From contig JAQFVV010006293.1 of NCBI GenBank assembly GCA_028023455.1, positions 2,861,844 through 2,925,843 of the forward strand: 64,000 nucleotides of DNA. Direction: 5' to 3'. Shown one piece after another: positions 1-12,706 of the stretch. The notes beneath the pieces were generated by a model, which made no database searches, had not been told where the DNA came from, and saw nothing but the letters and a program-made list of their open reading frames with translations. Made by a program: the position numbers and the translations under genes. The DNA is from Epiperipatus broadwayi. Lineage: Eukaryota; Onychophora; Udeonychophora; Euonychophora; Peripatidae. Positions within the stretch are counted from its first letter, which is position 1; each line of letters begins with the position of its first letter.

Positions 1-2598
1 AAATATTTAATTTTAGAGAAAGAAAAGGTAAACAGAAGTGAATAATCAGTGACCATAATTTCTAAGATACAAGAAATCACTGGTGTTTTCACATAATGAT
101 TAATTGAAATATAATTCCTTTGTTTTACTTCAGACTATTTTTCATATGTTTTTCTTATATTTTTCTTCAGTTATTAACATTATTTAAACTTTTTCATTAC
201 ATTTAACCAATTTGAATGTAAAATAATTTCATCTTTAAAAGCTAAATTAAAACAATTCTGATTATTGTACATTCTGAAAGGAAATGGATTAGATCCATAT
301 TTAATGAATCAAATAACTCAAATTTTTACTCAATCTTGCCAATAAGAAAATTTATCAGACAAAGGCTAAATTACCTCAGCTCCATCTAGTATTATAATTT
401 ATCCATGTTGCTTTATAAAATATTTATTAAATTACAACTTTAAATTACCTATAAATAATTATTTTCTAGAGCTGGTCCTGAAGTTTAAGAAAATTCAAGG
501 AAAATAAAAAAGAAAATTATTGTTTTAGAATTGTATTAAAATAAATTAGATGCAAATTTTACAAAAAAAAAGAAATTACTCTGTCAAATTCCAAAGACAT
601 CTTGGCCACCTCTGCTATAAAGAATGCATAGGATTTTAACTTTAGGGATCTAGAGCATTAAGGTATAAGCTGAAACATGGACACTAAAAGGATTGCCTCA
701 GCCAGATTTTGATGAGCTATCCACAACACATCAAAATAAAATATAAGCCATGCTCTCTTTTGAGTCTTAGAGGCTGGAGGATATAACACTTGAAAGTAAA
801 AATTTACTTTCTTTTGAATCTTAGAGGTTGATAAATTCCACAAACACTTAAACTGCACCTTGCTTCCTCTAAGCTTTACAATTGAATGAGTAAACTACTT
901 GGAAAAAAATATCATGGGAGTCCCTGAGACAATGTTGATTTCAATTATCACATGATAACATAATGTCTCATGTACATGTCCAAACCCCAATACATCACCA
1001 AAAGTAGAATATATCTAAACAAAGTATAAAAGCATTTTTTTCATCCTATGCATAAATCAATAAATAACTATCCTAGTCATATGTTTCTTAATTATTTGTA
1101 ACATCTTAATTATTAATTAAATTTTTCTTTCAATATCAATAACAGTTGCTATCTCTTTCTAGAAAGTTGGTAATTTCTCTTTTTGGTAATTTTGAACCCA
1201 CTTTCAGGTTTGTCATATGTTTTTAATCTTTGAAAACATTACAATAATTTTCTTTCTCCTTAAAACATTTTCCTTGTAACAGATCCAGAGTTGACAGAGA
1301 ATAAGACATTCTTTATTTTCCCCAAATTAAGTTTTACTTCTTTCCAGATATTTCTTTAGTGGTGGAGATGTCACTTGGGGATGACTCAAGAAATCTCATA
1401 TTCTCTTCATTCTGGAGTGGATCTTTTACTTTCATCTTTCTCTTTTTGTTTTCTTTTTCATTCCATGCACTGGCAGTTTAACTTGATAATCTATCAATGG
1501 TAATCTATTGCTTCAAACTCAAAACTTAATTAATATACTATTAGAGCATTTTACTCTTTTTCATCTTCTTATAATATTTAGCCATTTTCTTTTGTATGCT
1601 TTACAATGTTGATCATCTTTATTTTTAACTTTTGTCATATGTTTTTCATCATCCTTTTTTTAATATTTAGGCAGCAGATTTCATCATCTTGCTTAAATGG
1701 AAAAAATTCAAACATTCCTTAAACAATAAATTCTGGCATTCATCTATAAAATTTCTTAATTTCTACATCAGTACTTGTTTTCGTGGATGTCTGAATTTTT
1801 ACATTCTCTTCAATAGCACCATTAAAACTCTACTTCTTTTAAATTATCAATTTTGGGTTCTTTAACTAAATTCAAACCTTCACTTATTTCATTGATTTCT
1901 TCCATAAATGGTTCAAAATGTGATGCTTCCATAATACTTAGTTTATTTTCTCCAACATCTTATCGAAATATTACAATTTTTTCTTTTTCCTCCTTTCCTT
2001 ATATATTAATTTCTATATTTACATATACCATTTTCAACCTTCATATACACTTAACAATACTATTTTTACACCAAAACATTACTCTTACAGTTTTGACTGA
2101 CCTGCACTCATCATTAGAGCTACAATATTCAAATATATAATCATACAATTCATATATTTCATACACATTTATATACATAATCAAAACATATATCTTAACA
2201 TGACCATTATAAATAATCATTTACCATTTTATTAATCTACTCTTAACTAATTTTATTTTTTTATTTATATTATTTTATTATTAAATTATTCAAAATCTAT
2301 TTATTATAATTTTAAAACTTTAATTTTTAAAATATACTATTTGACCTATCATTTTATTATAATCTTTTTATTTATATTTTCTTAATTGCTTCTAAACTTT
2401 TTTTATTTTTACTATATATTTTTAACTATTAATTTTTTTTACATTATAAATTACTTTTTTTATTACATTACTCACATTCTTATAATTCTACTTCCCAAAA
2501 CCAATTGACAATTTTTTAAATAACTCCCTCTATCATCATTTTCTTCAACTTCATTTTTTTAAACCTTTTTATATTCAAATTATTATTAATAATAATAA
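1..2598. other. AT-rich stretch with no recognisable gene
   Basis: No coding region, RNA gene or element boundary could be supported here. The plus strand is T-rich from about 1140 to 2600, which on the minus strand looks like decayed A-rich element sequence running up to the Penelope-like remnant that follows. Short open frames (for example 658-858 on minus and 1853-2140 on plus) have low-complexity composition and match no family I know. Confidence 0.5.
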
Positions 2599-2625
2599 CT
2601 ATAATTATTCATAAAATTATTATCT

Positions 2626-2898
2626 TTACCCAAAATCCCTATTAAGATTTGGCTTTATATTTTTAATCAATATTGTCTCATTAATTTTCTTATTCCTTCT
2701 ATTACTTGTATAAATAATGATTTTTATACTATCTTTCTCAAACCTACAATCTATTTTTAATGAATGCAAACAAATAGGTGACCTCTTATCATATTTATGT
2801 TGAATTAATCTTGTATAAATTGAATTCTTTGTTTCACCTACATAATTAGTTTTTATATTTTTATTTTTATATGACTTACATTCAATTTTATATATCAC
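2626..2898 (-). CDS. GIY-YIG endonuclease domain of a Penelope-like element
   Basis: This 90-residue open frame shows the hallmarks of a GIY-YIG nuclease of the Penelope type. It opens with MIYKIECKSYKNK; Tyr-Lys-Ile then acts as the GIY half, and YVGETKNSIYTRLIQHK supplies the YIG half and the following Arg and His (RLIQH). The catalytic Glu region is ETILIKNIKPNLNRD near the C terminus (about residues 74-88), where Penelope proteins usually read E..LI...KP.LN. The CxxC linker that precedes YIG in many relatives is reduced to CKSYK. The domain would nick target DNA for target-primed reverse transcription. The frame starts at an internal Met, so it is the tail of a longer broken polyprotein, not an independent gene. 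Confidence 0.75.
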   Translation of the reverse strand: MIYKIECKSYKNKNIKTNYVGETKNSIYTRLIQHKYDKRSPICLHSLKIDCRFEKDSIKIIIYTSNRRNKKINETILIKNIKPNLNRDFG

Positions 2899-3394
2899 AT
2901 TTATGCACTTTTTTTACATATTTATTATCTAATATATTAAGTATATTTTTCCTTTTATTTACTATTTTAAATTTTATTACATCATTAAACTTTTTATTAA
3001 TTTTAATAATTATTTTATTCACCCTTTTTACAATACTATTAATGTTTTAATAGCTATATATTTATTCTTATCTATTTTATTTTTTGTAGATACTATCTTT
3101 ATTTTTATTAAGTATTCTGATTTCCTTATACTTTCTTCTATAACTTTTTCTGTATATTTATTATCTTTAAACTCTTTAATTATCAATTCCACCTGTTTAT
3201 TATAATCTTCATCTGAGCAATAATTCCTAGCTCTATATATTCTTGAATTTATACTACTTATTTTATATCATATTCAAATTACTATCCATATTAGATTTTT
3301 ATATACATAGATGTTGCTATCTATCTTGCATTACCATTTCTATGTGACTTCTTTAACAAAATATCTAAATATGATAATTTATTATCATTTTGTT
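2899..3394 (-). pseudogene. Broken linker between RT and GIY-YIG
   Basis: This is the stretch between the RT palm fragment and the nuclease domain. It has short Lys/Ile-rich reading segments in different frames with several stops. It probably derives from the RT thumb and the linker of the same element, but no motif is readable. Confidence 0.45.
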
Positions 3395-3545
3395 TTTAAA
3401 TTGTAAATGTATATTTTTATCTAACTTATTAATCTCTTTAAGATGCATATTTATTTGTCTTTGACTCTTGTTAAAAATAAATAAATAATCATCAATATAC
3501 CTTTTCATAAAAATTAGACCATTGCTATTATTAAACACTCAATCT
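3395..3545 (-). pseudogene. Reverse-transcriptase palm fragment of the Penelope-like element
   Basis: The minus strand encodes NGLIFMKRYIDDYLFIFNKS, in which YIDD (codons at 3488-3499) is the RT palm catalytic box of Penelope-like elements, with its two Asp residues intact. The frame continues for about 30 residues (RQINMHLKEINKLDKN) and is then broken by stops. It lies upstream of the GIY-YIG domain in the same orientation, as the family order requires. No N-terminal RT blocks were recognised above 3545. Confidence 0.7.
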
Positions 3546-3615
3546 TCCATATTCTCAATATATATATATATATTGTTCCCATTTCAATTTAGCCAGTAGC
3601 TAAAATTGTAGTCAT

Positions 3616-4275
3616 GTGCATGAAGGGAAATATGGAACCAAAATCATTATCACATTTTTATATAAAAAAGGAAGCTGTAGGGCACCCAAGTTTAAACCCT
3701 ACAGGGTCAAGTTCTACAAACAAAGCCTAAGACAGGAAGAGAGTGGAGGAAACAGTTGTTTTCTATTTGCTTGTGTGTTGACAAAACTCAAAAAAGAGTG
3801 ATACACACCTTTTAATTATTCATTAGTTCTTTTAAAATTAGGAATATAACACATATAAGCATTTGTCTTTAGACAAGATATTTAGTTTATCATTTTTATA
3901 TTTCAAATATTAACTTTCTTCAAAATTGATCCTACACTTGCTAGATTAATTTTGCTATTTTATTCTCTATGTCTATTTTTTTTCTATAATTATAATTTGG
4001 GTTTAAAAGTTATAAGGATTTAATTTTAAATATTAAAAGTATAGTTTCTAAGAAGCATTCAGATTAGTTTAATAGGCCAGTATTTATAAATGATTTGAAT
4101 AACAGTGTGTGTGTGAGTGTATTGCATAAATAAATCTACATTTACACATATTGAAAATGAAAAAAAAGAGACAATTCTGTTAAACTATTTTTTTTACTTA
4201 GAGGTTTTAGTTGTTGTAAAGACTTCATATGTTCTTGTCATTGGAGTTATTATTCTGTGATTATTCATATAGTAT
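3616..4275. other. Unassigned AT-rich DNA with a small hairpin
   Basis: No gene is visible. At 3672-3706 an 8-bp stem (CTGTAGGG / CCCTACAG) encloses about 16 bases. A short TG-rich tract lies near 4105-4120. Confidence 0.4.
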
Positions 4276-4279
4276 ATGA

Positions 4280-4405
4280 ACATGGATGGAATGCTCACCA
4301 ACACACATTAGCCAGCATGGTGAATTTATTGGCTTTTTACCTCTGAGTTTAAGATCAAGAAACACCATGGTCTTTCTTCTCAGTTGCCTGATAAGGCAGA
4401 ATGAA
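4280..4405 (+). repeat. 5' leader fragment of an RTE-like LINE family
   Basis: This segment matches, with moderate divergence, the reverse complement of about 37215-37325. Shared words include CTCACCAACA, TGGTGAATTTATTG / AGTGAATTTATTG, GATCAAGAAACACCAT and GCCTGATA. At 37.2 kb the sequence sits just upstream of decayed LINE endonuclease sequence, so it is probably untranslated leader. Here it lies about 2 kb upstream of an endonuclease fragment in the same orientation (6411-6925), so both may be parts of one copy split by a later insertion or rearrangement. Confidence 0.55.
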
Positions 4406-6400
4406 TGTATGTGTAAATGATAAATATTTTTCCTATATATATATATATTGTAACGGAATATAATATTCTGTTACATTATTTTAAAATGAAAATAAAAAGA
4501 TCGTAAATAAAAATTGATTTATTAAAAAGAAAAAAACTTAAAAACTGAAAATTAAAAGTTGTTTAATATATATATTGTCGCGCAGATGGAAAACTTAAAC
4601 TATTTTAAGAAAAAGTATTTGAAAGTATTTTTTTTTGTAAAAAAGTAAAAACATAAAGATTGATATTTTAAAAATAAAAATAATGTTGATTTCTATAATC
4701 TTAGAAAATGGAAATGATTGTTTTATTAATTAAATGATTGTTCGAAAGCAAACCCTTGAGGCACTTAAAATAAATTAAATGGTAAGAGAATACAAAGAAA
4801 TTAAATGACCAATGCAAGCATGAAAATGACAGCATGGACCATAACTGAAACATGAAAGGATTAGTGACATCTTGCTGGTTGAATCCAAAGATTGGATGAT
4901 AAGAGACTAATAAAAATATAAAAGCAAAAGGATTATTATAATTCGGATCTGAGAGCTGACTATGAATATGTCGTTATAACTAGCTATATTGCAGATTTTC
5001 ACGATGTGGAAGTCTGCAATAGATTTAATTTTCCAGACAACCAGCTGAGGCCTATTGATGACAGTTCCTGACCAAATGCATGGCAAGTAGTGGTTTCATT
5101 TCAAAGAAGGACAAAATCTATGAAAGTGATCACAAAGATGGACTTCTAAATCTGCTCAATCCGTAAAGTATGAACTCTTGTGTCTATCTAATAAGAACTT
5201 TCCTAAAATTGCAACTAATTAATAGCTGAAAATAAGAACTCTTATCTGACTTAAAAATGCAAATTCAATTGTTAATATTTTTTTATGCAGATGTTTAAGC
5301 AATCATTTCCATTTCATTTTTTTTTTGTGTGTGTATTATGTTTTAACTAAAATGTATTAAATTTAAAGTTGGGTGTAGATAGCTGCATGGATAAAGATTA
5401 ATAACTATGTTTAAATTCATCTATGTTTAATTTAAGGGATTTTAATTTCAGACTATTTGTTTCATAGTTAGGGCAATGCTTGTGGAGGGATATATGGGTG
5501 TTTATATTAATGTAATGTGAAGCATGTTTAGCATACAAGGCAACATGCCCAACTGAATGCATGACCCCAAAGAGGCAGTCATATCATTGAAATGGTCGCA
5601 GATGTATTTCCTGCATCATTGACCCCTTCTAGATCTATGGACAGGGATTTATAAGATGGCAGAAAGACCGCTCTCCCCATACGTAGCACTCTTTAAAAAA
5701 AATTATATACATGATTCCTTAGTCAGGCAGATGCACTTTCCTGTTCTGGACAAGGATCATTTCCTTCAAATAATATCACGCTGTCAGATGCACATTCCTG
5801 TCAGCGTGGTTTTATGCTAGCATCATCATATTGCATTGGTTGCAAATATATATCTGAAAGCTGACATTGGGTTGGCTATGAACTTTTAGTCTGAGATTGA
5901 ATGAATGTTTTGATAAGTTTTTAAATGAAAAAAAATCTATGTAGCCTATCTATACTCGACATGCTAAAGTAAAATATAATTTAAATATCCATCTGTGCGG
6001 TCTATTTAAAATAGTAATATAAATTTTAAAAAATTAATGTTAAAATCGAAAAATAAATTTATTCCTCAATTTTAAATGTGCGTTAATAAAATCTATTTGT
6101 GTGTTAATTACTGGCAGTGGCTTCTTTTATTTTATTGTTTTAAATATTAATATTTTGAGAATCTAAATCTATTAAAACTTATAAAAATGTTTAAAATCTC
6201 TGCTACTCTATGAGCTCGTGACATTGGGCAAACGGTCAGAATAATATATATATAAATTTTTGAATCTTAACTTACGTATCTGCCTACTATATAAATTTTT
6301 CTAGGTTCAAATGCCTAGATGGCGCCCTCATATGCAGATATGTTGAAGGCTCTTTCAGTCGCCATTAATATATATATACAATCATGACAGACAATAATAA
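4406..6400. other. Unassigned block between two pieces of one LINE family
   Basis: No coding frame is supported. Near its edges are inverted words, GCGCAGATGGA around 4580 and TCCATCTGTGCG around 5990, which could be ends of an inserted element. Inside, 5769-5805 holds two imperfectly inverted halves (CACGCTGTCAG / CTGTCAGCGTG), and the block around 5550-5830 is richer in G+C than its surroundings. The family is not recognised. Confidence 0.35.
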
Positions 6401-6410
6401 ATCATGGCCC

Positions 6411-6925
6411 TTATTCCCAGGAGGCTGTAAAGTCACCAACCAAGGCAGTGATTGGTAGCCAAAGGTGGAGAGTGCTAAGAATCCCCTGATTGTGGACCCA
6501 GGCTACCATTTGATGATGACTTTTTATTTATGTTTTTACAACTACAGATCACTTTCAAGTGAAGGAAGATTGCAAGAATTAGAAGAACTGTCTTATATTA
6601 AATGAGACATTATTAGACTTTGTGAAGTTAGAAGAAAAAGTGAAGAGACAATTGATTTAAAAAGTGGGCATGTACTCTACTATAAAGGCACAAATATTGG
6701 AAATACAAGTGGAGTAGAATTCAATATAAATAAAAAGGGAAGAACAACATTATGAAGATTGATGGTATATCAGACAGAGTGGCAAGATTAGTTGTACAAC
6801 TTAATAGAAGATACCAAATACAGATGTTTCAGGTTTATGCCCCAACAAGTTGTCGTAGTGATGAAGTAGTAGAAGATTTTTATATGGATGTACAAAAAGA
6901 TTTTGATCAGAGTAAACAACTAAAT
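6411..6925 (+). pseudogene. RTE-like LINE endonuclease fragment (copy A)
   Basis: The open part (6752-6943) reads through VVQLNRRYQIQMFQVYAPTS, a typical LINE APE-type endonuclease block in which QVYAPTS precedes the region that would lead to GDFN. Upstream, 6540-6750 matches the minus-strand copy D: ACAACTACAGATCAC, TTGTGAAGTTAGAAGAAAAAG and GGAGTAG are shared. Stops and frame changes interrupt it. The homology ends shortly after GATCAG (about 6914), so only a 5' fragment remains, unlike the usual 5'-truncated LINE. It would have nicked target DNA before reverse transcription. It is not functional. Confidence 0.65.
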
Positions 6926-6943
6926 AACTATTACAAAACATAG

Positions 6944-8560
6944 AAGTGTTTTCAATTATTTCCATAACCATTTTTCAATTGGAAATCATTTAAATTTTGC
7001 AAAAATGAATGTCATCATGTTTTATTCCAAGATTAAAGAACTTTAATATTTGCATTTACAAAAATAAATGTTTAATTAAAAGACAAATTGCAAACATTAA
7101 AATTCATAAATCGTGGGATATAACATGATGTTTATTTTTACAAAATTTAAACAACTTTTAGGTGAAAAAAGTTTTAAAAATAATTGAAAGTATTTCTGTA
7201 TTTTATAATAGTTATTTATAAAATATTTTATCACCATTAATCATTTATATATATATAGAAAGATTGATCAAAGATAATAAGAATAAAGAAGGCATTTTTC
7301 ATCAAGCTTATTAATTGCTAGTTTATGAGAGTTTGAGATATTTTCCATTCCTGGTTTGTTTTTTAGTTAAATATAGCTACATGACCATGTTAGGAAGACT
7401 GACTAGTTACATATGAATTCTACATCTGATTGAACCTAGAAAAAAAACATGTCTATTCAGTTTGTATGTGAAACAGAATCATAGGCATAAGCACTGTCAC
7501 TATACCTCAAGACCTTTCATACATATAAATATAAGACGTCAATTAAATTGTAACTAAAGATGACAAGGAAAAATAAACCGCCACCAATAATTGATAGAAT
7601 CCATGACCAATTTATATTTTAAGATTTATTATTTTTTTTGCAAATAAATATTTTTAAAGTCTAATTTTAGGATTTTGAAGTTGGTTATTTTTTTTTAATT
7701 ATTATGTTCATTTTTGTTTATTTTCATTAAAATTTTGTATTTCAATGAAGACTTTTAAAACAAAATTAACTCTTGATTTCGATTCTTTCTATCTTTCTTT
7801 TTTGTTCAATTTTCTGATGAATCAATTATCAGTTATATATTCGTGTCACAGCTATTTGAGTCTCTCTTGTCTAGTCATGATGTATTATTCTTCGCAACGT
7901 GCTTAAAAGAAATAAATGATACTGTTACTTCGCTACGCACATTAATTTTAATTGTACATTCAATTAAATTACAGTATTATTGTTTGGAAATTCAAACTTT
8001 CAAATATAAAGTACCTTTTTTTATTTAATGATTAAAAAGTTCAAATACTTGGTGTCATAGTTCTAAAATTGAAATGCTAGAATAAATTATATTATAAAAA
8101 TTATATACAATGGTAATCGGCGCTGTAGTTGAGTCATAACATTAACAGGATTGATTTTATATACTGTATATATAAAGCGTCCAATTTTCAAAGAAAAAAA
8201 ATTAGATGTAAGTAGTGATGCCAAATATTAAATAAGCAATATATAAATTTTGTATATATAATTATACAGATATATCCTAAATATTTTATTATTAAATGTA
8301 ACATATTATAAAATAGTTCGCATATAAGTCACAAAAATACTTTGAAAAAAGAAATCACATTTTTAAAATGTGACTTTTTATTGTTATTTCAGTGCTATAG
8401 GTAGCGTTTGTCCGACCTTCAGACATTGTCATAGAATTCTGATAATTTTTAATAAGCTTTAATTTACTGAAAGAATATTAGGCAATTGAAATTGTTAAGG
8501 TCAGTGAATAAAAAAAATTGTTATTACTATTAATGCATTCGAAAAAAGTTATTTATAATT
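6944..8560. other. No gene seen; AT-rich spacer
   Basis: Low-complexity AT-rich sequence without a supported gene. The open frame at 7843-8028 shows no family features. A small inverted repeat lies at 8345-8372 (TCACATTTT / AAAATGTGA). Confidence 0.4.
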
Positions 8561-8562
8561 AA

Positions 8563-8695
8563 AATTGCTGGTTTAGCATGAAATACGTTTTGGTGATTAT
8601 TTATCTTTTCAACATATATGTGTTCAAGTGTATCAGTGTTATGAGATAGTGTGGAGAGTGGTGGGTTGTGTGAAAGTCTGTGCTCATATACTCTA
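8563..8695 (+). repeat. SINE-like repeat, copy 1
   Basis: About 130 bp are shared with 18187-18330 in the same orientation. Both contain ATTGCTGGTTTAGCATGAAA, then TTGGTGATTATTTATCTTTT, and both end in GTTGTGTGAAAGTCTG. In this copy the sequence after that differs (TGCTCATATACTC), so the B-box-like word found in the other copy is lost. Copy number beyond this window is unknown. Confidence 0.6.
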
Positions 8696-8699
8696 TATA

Positions 8700-9985
8700 T
8701 TATTGTAATATATACAGGACTTAATTTATACCTCCCTTTAATCTAAAATCATTCGTTTTAATGGTAGTATTTCATGAATAAGATCATCATCTACATCATT
8801 TTCATAAAATGTTAAGAAATCTGGTTATTATTTTTAACTCTTTGGTTTCTAATACTTTTATATGAATAATTAACTAAAAATATTTTTAGTATGTTTTCTA
8901 ATCTTCATCTTCTAATGGCACATTAACTGTATCAATTAAATTATTTTTAAAAAAAATCCATATAAAATCTTCCACAGAATCATCTACCAATTTAGATAAT
9001 AATATTTTATTTTTCCTAATTCTTTTTGAAGAAAACTGTCGGAAATATTGATACTGCTCAGAACTGAAGTGATAAATTTTATCATCTGAGGCAAATCTTA
9101 AAAATTGCATCTTTAAAATTACTTAAAAGGATTTGGTGGTACAGAAATGGAGCATTATCTAACAAGTCTATGACTTATTCAAATGCAGGCCAAATGAAAT
9201 TATTTCCAACAAGCTTGGCACTTTCTTTTTAGGTAGTTAACTATATAACATTGGTCAATCAATAGGTATTTAGCTATCCTTAGCTAGAAGATAAAGCAAG
9301 AATGGAAAGATCATTCAAATCCTCAAAAACTGACAATTGGCAAATTTGATGAGAAATACCTAATCCTTCAATATTTGATTATGAGGGACTACTGGAGATA
9401 AGTTTGCCCTGAAGTGGACTAATTATTACTAAAGATTGGTTTTCTACTTCTTTAAAATAATCTACTGAAGGAAGCAATGGATAATAATAGGAAATATATA
9501 CATTAAATAAAAGTAATATTCAATAATATATACAAATTAAAAGTTATAAAACTAAGATAATACAGAAAAACAAACTAAAAATAAATTAAAATATAATAAA
9601 AAAAAATTTGGAGTAAAGAAAAATCATAACATAATAAATCATTCTTGGGGCTTTAGTTATATCAAATAGTTTGTTAGGTTATTTATAATTTGTTGTTTTA
9701 GATATAGTCTTTTCTATAGAAGTTATTGCTTGATCACTTAATCTTGGGACATTGTCTAAATATCTTTTTTTTTTTAATTTTCAGAATAGAAAAATTGCCT
9801 TTAACTATTGTTACACTTATTGTAATGTTAGTGAAATTCTTTGACTCACATAACCATTTTTATCTGAAGCCAGATAATATATAAAGAAAATAAGGAATAT
9901 GAAAGTATTTTTAAATAAATTAACTTTAAAAAAAATTAATTATAAGAAATTATGTAAAATGATATAAAAAAAAGTGTTAAAATGC
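8700..9985. other. Spacer with one unrecognised short frame
   Basis: A 70-codon open frame lies on the minus strand at 8898-9110. Its Phe/Lys-rich start and acidic end match no family I know. The rest (9110-9985) is AT-rich with no supportable gene. Confidence 0.35.
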
Positions 9986-9989
9986 AAAA

Positions 9990-10870
9990 ATATAACTTAA
10001 TTGGCAAACAAAGCTATAGATATTGGAATGGAAGTCTCATATTGGAAAGAAAAGATTGAATTATTAATAATAAAAAAAAGAGATTACATTATGAAATTTG
10101 CGGATATGTTATACAAAGAACTAAATAGTAATAAAGAATGAGAAAACAAAATTACTTCTACAATCATAATAACTAAATTATCAAGAATTTAAATGAAAAA
10201 ATTAGTCATGCAATTAAATCTCTGACAAAATGAAAAGCTCCAGGAAGTAATGGAATTATTATTGTTATTTTAAAAAATATCAGATGAAGAAATAGAAAAA
10301 TTGTTGACAAAACTATATACCAAATATTCGAATAAAAATATGCCAGACAATTGAAAGAATGTAGTAGTGATATAGATATTTAAGAAAACTGATAATAAAG
10401 ATAATAGACCTTACATAGGTCTTCCCCCAGTTCTGCACAAGATCTTTACCAAAATAATTGCAACTCATTTACAGCAAAGTTTTGACTCAAATTAATGAAA
10501 GAGCAAGCTGGATTTAAAAATGGATTTAACATAGTGGATCACATTCAAATGCTAAGTATAATTATAGAAAGATTAAATATGAGTTACCATTAGATTTTTA
10601 GATTATAAAACAGCATTTCCACAATGATTAAAGCTTTAAGCAATCAAAAAATTGTTTCAGAATATTATCATAATCTGACGAATATTAATCAGTATGCAAT
10701 AGTAATTATTACATTATGCAGTGACACTGAGATTAATATTGATAATAATATTTGACAGAATAATTCCAAATCTTCAAAACTTTTTATTGAATCATTAAAA
10801 AAGTATGTTGTAGCTTAAAATAGGAAGTTAAGGGAATGGAAATATATGGATCTTATTTAAGTCCACAATT
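9990..10870 (+). pseudogene. Decayed RTE-like LINE reverse transcriptase (copy B)
   Basis: Pieces in shifting frames follow the normal RT order. AAAGCTCCAGGAAGTAATGG gives the KAPG-x-NGI block at 10227. A PVLHKIFTKIIATHLQQS segment lies near 10430-10485. KEQAGFKNGF follows at about 10500, where the family reads EQAGFR. Then come NINQYAIVIITL near 10690 and SKLFIESLKK at about 10765. These are RT fingers-to-palm blocks, and this is the same family as copies A, C, D and E. There are stops and frameshifts in nearly every block, and no poly(A) tail or target duplication is visible. Confidence 0.7.
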
Positions 10871-12700
10871 CTAAATTTCCTTTTTTGCAATTGAGATATT
10901 TCAGATGTAAATAATTAAAAATATATCTTGCTTGAAGTTGATTGTAAGACTTAAAATTTTTATCCATTTGTATTTAGTAATAATGAATCAGGTCAGTGAA
11001 ATCAAATTAATGTCAACTGATTATTCACAGACTTAGATTCAACAACAATCCTTACAATATCCTTTCTGACAATAAAACCATACCACTTTTTTCTTTGCTA
11101 TCATTGTCTTAAATAATAGATAGTATAGTCTTCTGATTTAAAATCTTTCAGTCAATCCTGCATCAATAACTCTTGAGATACCTTAGTATTAAATGATTTA
11201 TTCCAGTATAGATTTCAATATAAGATGGAAATATATAATCAAAAGTTTATATCTAGTTATGAAGCATTAAATCACTGGACAATTACTCACCAATTCTATT
11301 AGAAAATGTGAACTATAAGGACAAGATAATAGTATTATAAAAGTTTACCTTAACAACAGTTTGAAATTGTCAATTGTTATTGATATTAGGATTGTCTAAG
11401 TGTTAACTGGTTTTTAATGATTACTTACAAACTCATTTAGCCTTGAGCATTATTACACTTAATATATATAGTGGTTTAATCACAATTATGGAATGAATAT
11501 AGTTGTTGCTGTTATATACATTGCTCAAATTATTTTAAATTAATTTAAGGACTGTCTATTCATCATAGAATGATATATGAAAACTATAGATTTGTCTTAT
11601 TTTAAAAAGATATGAAAGAGACTTTTATATCTAAGGGAACAATAATTAATTTTTCTTTTGAAAAGTATGTTATCTTTAGAATATTTTATCTCTGATTGTA
11701 GGAAAAATCTGTAATGGCTAAACTAATTAGCTATTTTAATTAGTATAATAAAACTGTACACTTCTGATTCATTACACACATTTTACTGTAATTTGGTTAG
11801 TTTTAATTAAGTGCTTCTTTAAAATTTAATTATTTAAGTTTTCAGCTGATTACTCATCCTTACAAAAAAAAAAAAAATTTTTTTTTTGAACAAAACACTT
11901 GATAATTAAAAGATAAATACTAGCAGAAAGTAGTGATATTAGTACGAAAATTAAGATCCACCCCATTTGTCTTCTTTTTAGATGGCTTTGATTTTTTTTC
12001 TGACTTGCTATTTGCATTTTGAATTACACACACAAAACCCTCGACATTTCAGTTTTTCTTCTTTATATAACTATTATAATTTTTTTTATTATAAAAAAAT
12101 TTGCTCCAAGCAATTCAAATATTTGATTAGAAATTTATAATTAGTGAGCAATTATCAATTTAAACGATTTTCCAGATTTTAATAATTATACATTAGTAGT
12201 AAAGTAGCTTTATATATTTCTTTTCAAAAAAAAAAAAAAAAATTGCTTTGATGAATACCACTTGTAAGAGATAAAAATAAAAACCAGTGACCTTTACCGT
12301 GTGTCAGTTTGGATAGTTTATTCAATTGCTAGAATAAATTATTTATGTGAGATGTGTTGTTGAATAAGATTAAATTGCTTCTGGGAGAGTACTAAAATAA
12401 AAATATGTAATAATGTCAAATCTATTAAAAGCTTGTGAAGTAGTGATTAGCACGTTAATAGAGTGGGGTTTGATTTTGACAGAGAACTTTGCATTTTTTT
12501 GAAGATTATAAAGCCCCCCTCCCCCCAGATAAAAAATAACGGCTAGTAAGTGGACATCTAGCTATTATTTGCTAGAGGAGTTTTTACTTGAGTGTCAATG
12601 ATTGATTGTAAAATGATAAAAAAAAAGGTAATATGAATGTGGTCGTCATTACTAATGAAGGAGATATCATAGTCCCAAAGTTGCTACTTCCATTATTATA
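10871..12700. other. No gene seen; homopolymer-rich spacer
   Basis: AT-rich DNA with long A and T runs (an A run followed by a T run at 11864-11887, and an A run at 12226-12242). A C-rich run lies at about 12511-12526. Nothing else is supportable. Confidence 0.4.
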
Positions 12701-12706
12701 TTTACC

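Larger units (their letters stand above)
2626..3545 (-). mobile_element. Penelope-like element remnant (RT palm + GIY-YIG)
   Basis: Read on the minus strand, an RT palm motif comes first and a GIY-YIG endonuclease domain follows about 600 bp later. That order is characteristic of canonical Penelope-like retroelements, which pair a telomerase-related RT with a C-terminal GIY-YIG nuclease. The RT end is in pieces, with several stops between the two domains, while the nuclease end is still open. No pseudo-LTR or target duplication was found, so the outer limits are only those of the recognisable protein parts. 5' truncation is likely. Confidence 0.75.

Noticed and set aside
8898-9110. 70-codon minus-strand frame as a small host gene
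   Set aside because: No family features, splice sites or poly(A) context could be made out; length is compatible with chance.
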